The position numbers and the translations under genes are program-made. Below, in pieces: positions 1 through 9,465 of a stretch of 20,040 bases of DNA (positions within the stretch are counted from its first letter, which is position 1; each line of letters opens with the position of its first letter). The stretch is taken from NCBI GenBank assembly GCA_026989405.1, contig JALSJL010000182.1, positions 1 through 20,040 of the forward strand, written 5' to 3'. A model generated the notes under the pieces. It was not told the origin of the DNA and searched no databases. It saw nothing but the letters and a program-made list of their open reading frames with translations. The DNA is from Marinosulfonomonas sp. (lineage in GTDB: Bacteria; Pseudomonadota; Alphaproteobacteria; Rhodobacterales; Rhodobacteraceae).

Positions 1-239
1 TGGGCATGGACTTTCTGGTGCTCAGCTTTGTCGTGGTCGTGGTTGGCGGCATGGGCAGCCTGCCCGGCGCTGTGCTGGCCGGCTTCCTGCTCGGCATCCT
101 GGAGAGCTTTGCCTCGATGAATGAGATCAAGGCGATCTTTCCGGGCATCGATCAGATCATCATCTATCTCGTGGCGATCGTCGTGCTGATGATCCGCCCG
201 CGCGGACTGATGGGCAAACCCGGCGTGATGGAGGACTGA
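1..239 (+). CDS. livH: Branched-chain amino acid-type ABC transporter permease, LivH family (3' end only)
   Basis: This is the last 79 or so codons of a gene that enters from the left edge; the frame is open from base 3, and the ATG at 6 is internal. The visible part has a Gly-rich helix (VVVVVGGMGSLPGAVLAGFL) followed by a final membrane segment (IIIYLVAIVVLMIRPRGLMG). This ending is typical of LivH/UrtB-type inner-membrane permeases, where the GGMGSLPGA stretch is a family hallmark. LivM follows after only four bases, and the LivM ribosome site (GGAGG) lies inside the end of this gene, so the two are translationally close. The family assignment is secure. The substrate (branched-chain amino acids, amides, urea or another small compound) cannot be told from this fragment. 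Confidence 0.9.
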   Translation, partial: GMDFLVLSFVVVVVGGMGSLPGAVLAGFLLGILESFASMNEIKAIFPGIDQIIIYLVAIVVLMIRPRGLMGKPGVMED

Positions 240-243
240 GGCA

Positions 244-1434
244 ATGCTAGGACTCAACAAGCGCGATTTTCTGCTGCTGCTGGTGGTGAGCGCCATGGCG
301 GCCCTGACGCCCTTCCTGTTTCAACCCTTCGCCGAAACCAGCCCGCTGGCGCAGTTCAACGGCGGCTACCCCGACCTGATGGCCAAGGTGGCAATCTTCG
401 GCATCTTCGCCATGGGCTTCAACATCCTGTTCGGCCTGACCGGCTATCTCAGCTTCGGCCATGCCGCCTTTCTCGGGGTCGGCTCTTACGCGGCGGTCTG
501 GATGTTCAAGCTTCTCTCGCTCAACATTTTCCCGGCGCTGATCCTGGCGATCCTGGTCTCGGGGCTGTTCTCGGTGGTGATCGGTTACATCTCGCTCCGG
601 CGCACCGGCATCTATTTCTCGATCCTCACGCTGGCCATGGCCGAGATGAGCTATCGGCTTGCCTATTCGGTTCTGACGCCTCTCACCAATGGGGAAACCG
701 GTCTGCAAGTGCGCCCGACCGACCCGCGCATCCTGGATCGAAACAGTTCCGCAAATTACCCCAACCTGTTCGGGCTGGAGCTTTCGGACAGCTACCAGCT
801 GAGCCTGGGCAACCATGTTTTCACCTTCAACGTCGGCTTCTACGTCTGCGCCGTGTTTTTCGTGATCGCCTTTTACCTGAGCCTGCGCATCTTCCGGTCG
901 CCGTTCGGGATGATGCTGCGGGCAATCAAGTCGAACCAGACGCGGATGAACTATACCGGGCTGAACCCGCGCCCCTACGCGCTTGCAGCTTTCGTGATCT
1001 CGGGGATGTATGCCGGGCTGGCCGGCGGCTTGCTGGCGGTGATGGACCCGCTGGCAGGGGCCGAGCGCATGGTCTGGACCGCATCGGGTGAGGTTGTGAT
1101 CATGACGATCCTTGGCGGAGCCGGCACCCTTCTTGGGCCGGTCCTGGGCGCAGGGGTGATCAAATACCTCGAAAACATCTTCTCCAAGATCAACGAGAAC
1201 GTGCTCGAAGGCTGGTTTCATTTCCTGCCCGAAGTCGTGCGAGAGCCCGTCGTCTGGTTCTTCGCCCGCTTCACCGGCGAAGGCTGGGCGCTGACACTGG
1301 GCCTGCTGTTCATGCTGGTCGTGATCTTCCTGCCCGGCGGCCTGATGCAGGGTGGCCAGAAGCTGGTCGGCCTTTTCCGGCGCAAGAAAAAGTCGGGCGA
1401 CGATGCCACCACGCATTCGACACCGGCAGAATGA
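244..1434 (+). CDS. livM: Branched-chain amino acid-type ABC transporter permease, LivM family
   Basis: 396-residue polytopic inner-membrane permease that would pair with the LivH-type protein upstream to form the channel of an HAAT-family importer. The family motif GLTGYLSFGHAAFLGVGSYA lies at about residues 64-83. A second conserved segment near residues 245-290 (GMYAGLAGGLLA ... TILGGAGTLLGPVLGAG) corresponds to the region that contacts the ATPases. The protein ends in a basic, polar tail (RRKKKSGDD) that should be cytoplasmic. The ATG at 244 is four bases after the previous stop and has GGAGG upstream. LivG starts 13 bases downstream, so this is one operon. Some LivM proteins carry a longer N-terminal part; this one has the usual compact form. 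Substrate unknown. Confidence 0.93.
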   Translation: MLGLNKRDFLLLLVVSAMAALTPFLFQPFAETSPLAQFNGGYPDLMAKVAIFGIFAMGFNILFGLTGYLSFGHAAFLGVGSYAAVWMFKLLSLNIFPALILAILVSGLFSVVIGYISLRRTGIYFSILTLAMAEMSYRLAYSVLTPLTNGETGLQVRPTDPRILDRNSSANYPNLFGLELSDSYQLSLGNHVFTFNVGFYVCAVFFVIAFYLSLRIFRSPFGMMLRAIKSNQTRMNYTGLNPRPYALAAFVISGMYAGLAGGLLAVMDPLAGAERMVWTASGEVVIMTILGGAGTLLGPVLGAGVIKYLENIFSKINENVLEGWFHFLPEVVREPVVWFFARFTGEGWALTLGLLFMLVVIFLPGGLMQGGQKLVGLFRRKKKSGDDATTHSTPAE

Positions 1435-1447
1435 AAGGCGCCTGAAC

Positions 1448-2209
1448 ATGGGAATCCTTGAAGTCAAAGACGTGAACAAGCGGTTCGGCGGCCTTCAGGC
1501 GCTGAAGGATGTCAACCTGTCGGTGCGCGAAAACACCGTTCATGCGATCATCGGTCCAAACGGGGCCGGCAAGTCCACTCTGCTCAACTGTCTGGTGGGC
1601 AAGCTGATACCCGACACCGGTTCCGTCCTGTTCGAGGGGCAATCGGTTCTGGGCCGAAAACCACATGAGATCAACCAGATGGGCATTTCCCGGGTCTTTC
1701 AGACACCGGAAATATTCGGCGACCTGTCGGTTCTAGAGAACGTGCTGATCCCGGTTTTTGCCCGGCGTGACGGCGCGTTTCGGTTGCACGCTTTCGAGAC
1801 CGTCGCAAATGAATCCGAACTGATCGAGCAGGCAGATGCCATTCTGACTGACGTCAACATGATCGACAAGCGCCATGCACATGCCGCCTCGCTGTCACGC
1901 GGCGACAAACGGCGGCTGGAAATGGCCATGTGCCTGGTCCAGAACCCCAAGCTCTTGCTGCTGGACGAACCGACCGCCGGCATGGCACGCGCCAACACCA
2001 ACGCCACGATCGATCTCTTGAAGGAAGTCCACGAACAGCGCGACATTACCATGGTGATCATCGAACATGACATGCATGTGGTGTTTTCGCTGGCACAACG
2101 CATCACGGTTCTGGCGCAGGGCACACCGCTGGTCGAGGACACGCCGGAAAACATCAAGGGCCATCCGAAGGTCAAGGAAGCCTACCTTGGCGAAACGCAG
2201 CAGGTCTGA
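1448..2209 (+). CDS. livG: ABC transporter ATP-binding protein, LivG family
   Basis: 253-residue cytoplasmic ATPase, one of the two energising subunits of the liv-type importer. Walker A is GPNGAGKST (36-44), the Q-loop is VFQTPEIF (83-90), the signature is LSRGDKRRLE (149-158), Walker B is LLLLDEPTAGM (169-179) and the switch histidine is in IIEHDM (204-209). The LSxGxxRRLE form of the signature and the C-terminal end KVKEAYLG are normal for LivG/UrtD proteins. I chose the ATG at 1448 because MGILEVKDVNKRFGG is the standard N-terminus. The frame is open back to 1352, but that extension lies inside livM and reads as low-complexity basic sequence. LivF follows after 12 bases. Confidence 0.94.
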   Translation: MGILEVKDVNKRFGGLQALKDVNLSVRENTVHAIIGPNGAGKSTLLNCLVGKLIPDTGSVLFEGQSVLGRKPHEINQMGISRVFQTPEIFGDLSVLENVLIPVFARRDGAFRLHAFETVANESELIEQADAILTDVNMIDKRHAHAASLSRGDKRRLEMAMCLVQNPKLLLLDEPTAGMARANTNATIDLLKEVHEQRDITMVIIEHDMHVVFSLAQRITVLAQGTPLVEDTPENIKGHPKVKEAYLGETQQV

Positions 2210-2221
2210 GGGATACATGTC

Positions 2222-2977
2222 ATGAACGAAAGAACCGAATTCAGCGCGCATCCCGGCAGGCCATCCCCGGGGCCGGCGTATTTTTCGGTTTGGGATGTGC
2301 ATGCCTACTATGGCGAAAGCTACATCGTGCAGGGCGTCAGCTTCAACGTGCATGAAGGCGAGATTCTGGCCCTGCTTGGCCGAAACGGCGCTGGCAAGAC
2401 GTCAACGCTGCGCGCGCTGGCGCGTCTGTCGGATCCGCAGCTCACCCATGGCGAGGTCTGGCTTGACCATCAGCCGCTGCACAAGATGGCAGCCTACGAA
2501 GCCAGCCAGGCCGGCATCGGGCTTGTGCCCGAAGACCGCCGGATCATCCAGGGGCTGACGGTCGAGGAAAACCTGCAGCTGGCCCAGATTGCCCCACCCG
2601 CCGGCTGGTCTCTTGAACGGCTCTACGACCTGTTCCCGCGCCTCAAGGAGCGACGCCGCCAGGAGGGCACCACGCTTTCGGGCGGCGAGCAGCAGATGCT
2701 TGCGATTGCCCGGGCACTTGCGCGTGATCTGAAGGTTCTGCTGCTGGATGAACCCTATGAAGGGCTGGCGCCGGTCATCGTTGACGAGATCGAGAAAACG
2801 CTGGATCTGATCAAGGAACAGGGGATCACCACCGTCATCGTCGAACAGAACGCCGTTCGCGCGCTTGCGCTGGCAGACCGTTCGGTCATTCTGGATACCG
2901 GAACCGTCGTTTTTGACGGCACGGCGCAGGAAGTTCTGGACAATGAAGAATTGCGTCACGAATATCTTGCCATCTGA
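2222..2977 (+). CDS. livF: ABC transporter ATP-binding protein, LivF family
   Basis: 251-residue second ATPase of the same importer. Walker A is GRNGAGKTS (53-61), the signature is LSGGEQQML (152-160) and Walker B is VLLLDEPYEGL (172-182). The H-loop position reads VEQN (207-210), with Asn in place of His, which is the normal state in LivF proteins. A polar, Pro-rich stretch of about 20 residues precedes the first strand (YFSVWDVHAYYG). It is longer than in most LivF proteins, and no better downstream start exists before the domain begins. The gene lies 12 bases after livG and 63 bases before acs. No substrate-binding protein of the set is inside the window; it may lie to the left. Confidence 0.94.
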   Translation: MNERTEFSAHPGRPSPGPAYFSVWDVHAYYGESYIVQGVSFNVHEGEILALLGRNGAGKTSTLRALARLSDPQLTHGEVWLDHQPLHKMAAYEASQAGIGLVPEDRRIIQGLTVEENLQLAQIAPPAGWSLERLYDLFPRLKERRRQEGTTLSGGEQQMLAIARALARDLKVLLLDEPYEGLAPVIVDEIEKTLDLIKEQGITTVIVEQNAVRALALADRSVILDTGTVVFDGTAQEVLDNEELRHEYLAI

Positions 2978-3040
2978 GCCACCGTCGGCGCAAATTCGCA
3001 CGCGCAAGACAGAGGCTCCAAACAGGAGAATACCGGGGAC

Positions 3041-4981
<1,941 letters not shown>

Positions 4982-5012
4982 CAGGTTTTGCGCCCGCTGA
5001 CGCGGTCGCGGC

Positions 5013-5040
5013 GGGGCCGCGGGCTGACGCCCGCGGCCCC
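5013..5040 (+). terminator. Hairpin terminator after acs
   Basis: A perfect 12-bp inverted repeat (GGGGCCGCGGGC, loop TGAC, GCCCGCGGCCCC) begins 32 bases after the acs stop. It is followed by the weak T-rich tail GATTTCTTG. The stem is very strong but the U-tract is poor, so it may work as an imperfect intrinsic terminator or an mRNA 3'-end stabiliser. Confidence 0.7.
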
Positions 5041-5048
5041 GATTTCTT

Positions 5049-5081
5049 GCCTCCGGCGGGGATATTTGAACGAAAAAGAAG
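5049..5081 (+). repeat. Intergenic repeat, copy A
   Basis: 33 bases, with core GGGGATATTTGAACG followed by the purine run AAAAAGAAG. It is identical to the minus-strand sequence at 6595-6627. It lies just after the acs terminator hairpin, pointing the same way as acs. I associate this element with the 3' ends of transcription units in Rhodobacteraceae; its function is not known to me. Confidence 0.85.
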
Positions 5082-5138
5082 CTAGGACCTTGCCCGTCCT
5101 GTTGCCGGGCGTCAGGATGGCGCGCAGGAGGACGTGCG

Positions 5139-5624
5139 ATGCAAGAACAGACCGGCCGCTGCCTGTGCGGCGCCATTCACTACCGGGTCACGGCGCAACC
5201 CGTTCGGGTGTCATTCTGCCATTGCCGTTTCTGCCAGCGGGTGACCGGCGGGCCTTATGCGGTCGAACCGATTTTCCGGAAGGCAGAGGTTCAGGTGACC
5301 GGTGAGGCGAAGAGCTATGACCATGTCTCGGCCGGCTCGGGCAAGGTGATCACCACGCATTTCTGCCCCACCTGCGGTGCGAACCTGTTTTACACATTCG
5401 AGCGGTTTGCCGAATTCATCGGCGTGCAGGCCGGCACATTCGACGACCCGAACTGGTTCAGCTATGACGCCGGCAACGCCAAGCACATCTTTCTGGACGA
5501 CGCACGCCGCGACACGTTGATCCCGGCGGGGCTGCCCTGCTTTCGCCAGCACAGCCAGGACAAGGACGGCAATCCGGTCGAGCCGGTGATCTACGACCGC
5601 CCCCGCCCGGTCCGCGAGACCTAG
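5139..5624 (+). CDS. GFA-family (Mss4-like fold) zinc-binding protein
   Basis: 161-residue protein of the glutathione-dependent formaldehyde-activating enzyme (GFA/CENP-V) family. The zinc ligands are laid out as expected: CLCG (Cys8, Cys10), CHCRFC (Cys27, Cys29, Cys32) and CPTCG (Cys76, Cys79). Family members bind one or two zinc ions; the founding protein Gfa catalyses S-hydroxymethylglutathione formation, but most homologues have no proven activity, so a formaldehyde role is only possible here. The ATG at 5139 has a strong AGGAGG. There is no signal peptide, so it should be cytoplasmic. The gene faces the sigma-factor pair on the other strand, and the two stop codons overlap in one CTAG. 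It stands alone on its strand. Confidence 0.9.
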   Translation: MQEQTGRCLCGAIHYRVTAQPVRVSFCHCRFCQRVTGGPYAVEPIFRKAEVQVTGEAKSYDHVSAGSGKVITTHFCPTCGANLFYTFERFAEFIGVQAGTFDDPNWFSYDAGNAKHIFLDDARRDTLIPAGLPCFRQHSQDKDGNPVEPVIYDRPRPVRET

Positions 5625-5980
5625 CCGCGTTTCGCCAGCAACAGCTCGATGCGCTTCACCTCGCGGATCACCCGGTCGGCCTGCATCGGGATCATCAGGC
5701 TCATCTTCATGCTCAATGCCGTCAGGATCAACACCGCCGAACTGACACCCCACTTGAGCGCCAGCAATACATCAGTGGCAGCGAAGAACTCCACTGCACA
5801 CCAGACCCCAGCCACGAATAAAACCGTCTGCATCAACATGATCAGCCAATTCACCCAGGCGGTCTTGCCGCGAAACAGGCCGAAAGCCAGCGAAAAATAG
5901 CCCAGCTCGCCCCCCTGCTCCCAGATCTCGCGATCCTCGGCCTTCAGCGCCTCTTCGATCATTTCGTCAAGCTTGTCCAT
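5621..5980 (-). CDS. Small two-helix membrane protein paired with an ECF sigma factor (DUF6768-like)
   Basis: 119 residues: a charged, acidic N-terminus (MDKLDEMIEEALKAEDREIW), two predicted membrane helices (about 42-68 and 75-99) and a basic amphipathic end. It resembles from memory a domain of unknown function (DUF6768) found next to ECF sigma genes in alphaproteobacteria; I could not verify this. The ATG at 5980 is chosen over an upstream extension because GGAGAG lies just ahead of it. It overlaps the last 14 bases of the sigma gene, so translation is probably coupled. Position and topology suggest a membrane partner or anti-sigma regulator, but there is no ZAS zinc motif, so this is inference. 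Confidence 0.8.
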   Translation of the reverse strand: MDKLDEMIEEALKAEDREIWEQGGELGYFSLAFGLFRGKTAWVNWLIMLMQTVLFVAGVWCAVEFFAATDVLLALKWGVSSAVLILTALSMKMSLMIPMQADRVIREVKRIELLLAKRG

Positions 5981-6530
5981 CACTCTCTCCTTCCAGCAAC
6001 GCCCGCAGCCTGGCGCGCGCATGCATCAATCTCGTTTTCACCGTGCCCACCGGCACATCCATCGCCATCGCCACCTCGGCCACGCTCATCTCGGCGAGGT
6101 AAAACAGCGCTACCGTCGCCGCCTGCTCGCGCGGCAAGGCGTCCAGCGCCGCGCGCACCCGCGCACCATCCACCGCCCCCTCTCCCATCGGCTCTGCCAC
6201 CCTCTCTGCCTCCTGCGCATATTCCGCCGCCAGGCGCCGCTCGCGCACTCGCCCGCCGATCACCCGCGCCACCCGGCGCGACACGATCCTGAGCGCCCAG
6301 GGCTGAAACGCCCGCACATCCCGCAAGCCGCCCAACCCGCGCATGATCTCGACCCAGGCCTCCTGCACCACGTCGCGCGCACCCTCCACCTCGCCCAACA
6401 GCCGCACCGCATGCGCCATCATCCGGGGCGAACGCAGCGCCACCAGCCGCTCCAGCGCGCCCCGGTCCCCCAGCCGCGCCGCCGCCACCAGGTATCCTTC
6501 CAGCGCCTGTTCCTTCCGCCTCTCATCCAT
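5967..6530 (-). CDS. RNA polymerase sigma factor, ECF (sigma-70) family
   Basis: 187-residue alternative sigma factor. Region 2 spans about residues 15-92, with DVVQEAWVEIMRG (53-65) as the core-binding helix and AFQPWALRIVSRRVAR (74-89) for -10 recognition. Region 4 spans about 124-178 (LPREQAATVALFYLAEMSVAEVA, then the helix-turn-helix VPVGTVKTRLMHARARL) for -35 recognition. A GTG at 6533 is immediately before the chosen ATG at 6530; AGGGG lies five bases ahead of the ATG and would be too close for the GTG. The regulon and signal are unknown. It is co-transcribed with the overlapping membrane protein, the usual arrangement for a sigma factor and its regulator. Confidence 0.93.
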   Translation of the reverse strand: MDERRKEQALEGYLVAAARLGDRGALERLVALRSPRMMAHAVRLLGEVEGARDVVQEAWVEIMRGLGGLRDVRAFQPWALRIVSRRVARVIGGRVRERRLAAEYAQEAERVAEPMGEGAVDGARVRAALDALPREQAATVALFYLAEMSVAEVAMAMDVPVGTVKTRLMHARARLRALLEGESDGQA

Positions 6531-6594
6531 CACGGCCCCTTATACCAACAAGTGCAGCCCCGCCCCGCTCCGGTTCAATCGCAGCGGCATTTTT

Positions 6595-6627
6595 CTTCTT
6601 TTTCGTTCAAATATCCCCGCCGGAGGC
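6595..6627 (-). repeat. Intergenic repeat, copy B (inverted relative to copy A)
   Basis: Exact 33-base reverse complement of 5049-5081. It lies between the ECF sigma gene and the terminator of the large minus-strand operon and points in the direction of that operon. As with copy A it therefore sits just downstream of a transcription unit's end. The minus strand just before it also carries a short stem (CCGCC-TGC-GGCGG). Confidence 0.85.
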
Positions 6628-6658
6628 CCCGCGACCGCCGCAGGCGGGCGCAAACACG

Positions 6659-6690
6659 AAAAAGGGCGCGGCCCCATCGGCACCGCGCCC
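6659..6690 (-). terminator. Intrinsic terminator of the pyrimidine/ABC operon
   Basis: Read on the minus strand, GGGCGCGG (6690-6683), an 11-base loop and CCGCGCCC (6671-6664) form a perfect 8-bp stem. TTTTT (6663-6659) follows directly. It begins 23 bases after the stop of the binding-protein gene and is the clearest rho-independent terminator in the window. Confidence 0.88.
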
Positions 6691-6712
6691 CCTGATTGTC
6701 GTCTGAACCGTG

Positions 6713-7699
6713 TTACTTCAAAGCCTTGTCCGTAATCGCATGCGTCCAGGCACCTTCCGGCTCCTTGGTGATCACCGGGTCAGAGCCGCCGGCCAGAAGG
6801 ATCTGCACCGTGCGCTCGTAGTCTGCCGGATCAAGTTCACCAGTCGAACCCGCCGTCAGCTTGGCAACTTCACCCATCATGCGCTTCTGGTGCTGTTCTG
6901 TCTGGGCACCGGTCTCATCGTATTCCAGCACGATCAGCGCCGCGTCATCCGGGTTTTCCTCGGCCCATTTCCAGCCCTTCATGGACGCCCGGACAAAGCG
7001 CACAAGCTGGTCCTCGAACGCCGGGTCGCTCAGCCGGTCCTCGAGCACATAGAGCCCGTCTTCCAGTGTCGCCACGCCCTGATCCTCATACTTGAAGGTC
7101 ACAAGCTCTTCCGGCTTCATCCCGGCATCGATCACCTGCCAGTATTCGTTATAGGTCATGGTCGAGATGCAATCAGCTTGCCCTTGCAGAAGCGGATCGA
7201 CGTTGAAACCCTGCTTGAGCACCGTCACCCCCCCTTCGGAGCCGTCGGTCGGTATGCCAAGCTGGCTCATCCAGGCCAGGAACGGATACTCGTTGCCAAA
7301 GAACCAGACCCCCAAGGTATGGCCCGGGAAGTCGGCCGGCGTCTTGATACCGCTGTCGGCGCGGCAGGTCAGCATCATGCCCGAGCGCTTGAAGGGTTGC
7401 GCGATATTGACCAGCGGCAGGCCCTTTTCACGCGCTGCCAACGCTGAAGGCATCCAGTCGATCACCACATCAGCGCCGCCCCCGGCCAGGACCTGTGTCG
7501 GGGCCACGTCGGGGCCGCCCGGCTTGATGGTGACATTCAGCCCTTCTTCTTCGTAGAACCCGTTATCGAGTGCTGCGTAGTAGCCGGCGAACTGCGCCTG
7601 CGTCACCCATTTGAGCTGCAGCGTCAGGTCATCCGCCGCCTGCGCGGCCGCGCCCCCAAGGGCAAACGCCGTTACGGCGCCAAGCAGTAGTTTCTTCAT
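6713..7699 (-). CDS. ABC transporter substrate-binding protein, NMT1/THI5-like
   Basis: 328-residue periplasmic binding protein. The signal peptide is clear (MKKLLLGAVTAFALGGAAAQA, cleavage near residue 22). The mature part opens with LTLQLKWVTQAQFAGYYAAL, the standard start of the NMT1/THI5-like fold that binds flat aromatic or pyrimidine-like ligands (ThiY, RibY, SsuA relatives). General annotation would call it a thiamine-precursor or riboflavin binder. The context argues otherwise: it is the last gene of an operon for reductive pyrimidine breakdown headed by a RutR-type site, so uracil, thymine, a dihydropyrimidine or a ureide is the more likely ligand. GGAGG lies seven bases ahead of the ATG. 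It follows the permease gene by 42 bases and is closed by a strong terminator. Ligand is inferred, family is secure. Confidence 0.9.
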   Translation of the reverse strand: MKKLLLGAVTAFALGGAAAQAADDLTLQLKWVTQAQFAGYYAALDNGFYEEEGLNVTIKPGGPDVAPTQVLAGGGADVVIDWMPSALAAREKGLPLVNIAQPFKRSGMMLTCRADSGIKTPADFPGHTLGVWFFGNEYPFLAWMSQLGIPTDGSEGGVTVLKQGFNVDPLLQGQADCISTMTYNEYWQVIDAGMKPEELVTFKYEDQGVATLEDGLYVLEDRLSDPAFEDQLVRFVRASMKGWKWAEENPDDAALIVLEYDETGAQTEQHQKRMMGEVAKLTAGSTGELDPADYERTVQILLAGGSDPVITKEPEGAWTHAITDKALK

Positions 7700-7741
7700 T
7701 GTTCAACCTCCAAGTTGTTATCTTTCTTCCAGTTGGTCTCG

Positions 7742-8593
7742 TTAACCCTGGCCCCGCTGCGACGGATGCCAGAAGGTGACGATTTTCTCCATGAGCGTCA
7801 CCGTCCCATAGAAAGCCGAGCCCGCCAAGGCGGCCACGGCAATTTCGGCCCAGACCATGTCCATTGACAAGCGCCCGGCCTCGGATTGAATGCGAAACCC
7901 CATGCCGTAGATTGGAGACCCGAAGTATTCGGCCACGATTGCACCGATAAGCGCCAACGTGGTTCCGATCTTCAATCCATTGAAAACAAACGGCATTGCA
8001 GCAGGCAAGCGCAGCTTGATCAGGGTTGTCCAATACCCGGCCGCATAGGTGTGCATCAGGTCGCGCTGCATGGCAGATGTTTCGCGCAGCCCCTGAACCG
8101 TATTGATCAGGATCGGGAAAAACACCATCACGACGACCACCGCCGACTTGCTTTCCCAGCCAAATCCATACCATTTCACCAGAATCGGTGCGATCCCGAC
8201 AATCGGCAGGGCGGCCACGAAATTGCCGATGGGCAGAAGGCCCTTTTGCAGAAAATCGGATCGGTCCACCAGGATAGCCGTGGAAAACGCGGCGATTGCC
8301 CCGATGACATATCCGCTGAGCGCGCCCTTTACCGCTGTCTGCACGAAATCCTGCCAAAGGATGTCACGCGCCGCCATGAACCGCTCGGCAATGGCTGTGG
8401 GGGCCGGCAGAATGATCGGGCTGACATTCAGCCCGCGCACCATGCTTTCCCAGACCACAAGCAGGGTAAATCCGAACAACGCCGGCACAAAAACCCGCGC
8501 CCATCGCTTTTCACGCAGCGGCGTGCGCGCGATCAACAGGTTGATCCAGAACGCGATGGCCCAGAAGGCAAAACCGTAGATCAGCCACCTCAT
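7742..8593 (-). CDS. ABC transporter permease, SsuC/ThiX-type (second permease)
   Basis: 283-residue inner-membrane permease of the BPD_transp_1 family. The ATPase-docking EAA-type loop is visible as TYAAGYWTTLIKLRLPAAMPFVFNGLK (from about residue 180). The N-terminus holds an extra hydrophobic pair before the core, starting MRWLIYGFAFWAIAFW. Its ATG overlaps the stop of the preceding permease in ATGA (8590-8593), so translation is coupled. The two permeases differ in sequence and so should form a heterodimer with the operon's single ATPase, unlike many SsuC-type importers that use one permease twice. The substrate is inferred from operon context to be a pyrimidine-related compound. Confidence 0.9.
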   Translation of the reverse strand: MRWLIYGFAFWAIAFWINLLIARTPLREKRWARVFVPALFGFTLLVVWESMVRGLNVSPIILPAPTAIAERFMAARDILWQDFVQTAVKGALSGYVIGAIAAFSTAILVDRSDFLQKGLLPIGNFVAALPIVGIAPILVKWYGFGWESKSAVVVVMVFFPILINTVQGLRETSAMQRDLMHTYAAGYWTTLIKLRLPAAMPFVFNGLKIGTTLALIGAIVAEYFGSPIYGMGFRIQSEAGRLSMDMVWAEIAVAALAGSAFYGTVTLMEKIVTFWHPSQRGQG

Positions 8594-9456
8594 TGCGCCA
8601 TACCCATGCGTTTCAGGGTGATGCGCTGGATCAACCCGACGATGGCCACCAGCGCGCCCGCAAGGATTGAGGCCGCAATCAGCGCGCTCCAGATCCGGAT
8701 CGGCGGGCCGAACTGATCGCCGACCAGGATGCGCGCACCAAGCCCGCGCAGCGCGCCGGTTGGCAGCTCACCGACGATGGTGCCGACCAGCGCGGCGGCG
8801 ATGCCGATTTTCATCGAGGTAAACAGGTAGGGCATCGACGATGGCAGGCGCAGCTTCCAGAAGCTCTGAAACCCGCTGGCGCTATAGGTTTTCATCAGGT
8901 CGAGCTGGGCAGAGTCCGGCGAGCGCAGGCCCTTCACCATCCCGACCAGAATCGGGAAATAACACAGGTAGGCTGAAATGATCGCCTTGGGCACCAGCCG
9001 TTCCTCGACCCCGATCAGCGACATGACCACGATGATCATCGGCGCAATGGCCACGATCGGGATGGTCTGGCTGATGATCGCCCAGGGCATCACGCTCATG
9101 TCCATCACACGAAAATAGACGATTGCTATCGCCAGGCTCATCCCGACGACTGCCCCGAGCGCAAAGCCCCAAAGTGTCGAATGCAGCGTGATCCAGCCAT
9201 GAAACACAAGGCTGCGCTTCGAGGTGACGCGCTTGTTCACGGTGCTGTCCCAAAGCTCGGCCACAACCTGGTGCGGCGCCGGCAGGATGGCGCGGTCCTG
9301 GTTCATGGTTTGCGCAAACAGCTCGGGCAATGTCAGTTCGGCACCGGCGCGTTCAGCCTGATCACGCGCCCATTTCGCATTCATCGCGAAAGCGCCCGCA
9401 TACCAGATCGCCATGATCGCCGCGACAACGGTCAGGATCGGAAGGACCGACTTCAT
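8590..9456 (-). CDS. ABC transporter permease, SsuC/ThiX-type (first permease)
   Basis: 288-residue inner-membrane permease. The N-terminal helix (MKSVLPILTVVAAIMAIWYAGAFAM) is followed by a periplasmic stretch of roughly 70 residues. Then comes the BPD_transp_1 core with the EAA-type loop TYSASGFQSFWKLRLPSSMPYLFTSMK. GAGGTG lies just ahead of the ATG. It starts nine bases after the ATPase gene and overlaps the next permease by four bases. It is the partner of the other permease in the importer; the two EAA loops share the KLRLP..MP pattern, pointing to an old duplication. Confidence 0.9.
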   Translation of the reverse strand: MKSVLPILTVVAAIMAIWYAGAFAMNAKWARDQAERAGAELTLPELFAQTMNQDRAILPAPHQVVAELWDSTVNKRVTSKRSLVFHGWITLHSTLWGFALGAVVGMSLAIAIVYFRVMDMSVMPWAIISQTIPIVAIAPMIIVVMSLIGVEERLVPKAIISAYLCYFPILVGMVKGLRSPDSAQLDLMKTYSASGFQSFWKLRLPSSMPYLFTSMKIGIAAALVGTIVGELPTGALRGLGARILVGDQFGPPIRIWSALIAASILAGALVAIVGLIQRITLKRMGMAQ

Positions 9457-9465
9457 TGGCGCACC

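Noticed and set aside
5049..6627. Mobile element bounded by the inverted 33-base repeats
   Set aside because: No transposase or target-site duplication is visible, and a related copy lies elsewhere at a gene end, so a dispersed intergenic element fits better.
6713..7699. Naming the binding protein thiY
   Set aside because: The fold fits, but the operon and RutR-type site point to pyrimidine breakdown; no thiamine gene or THI-box riboswitch was seen nearby.
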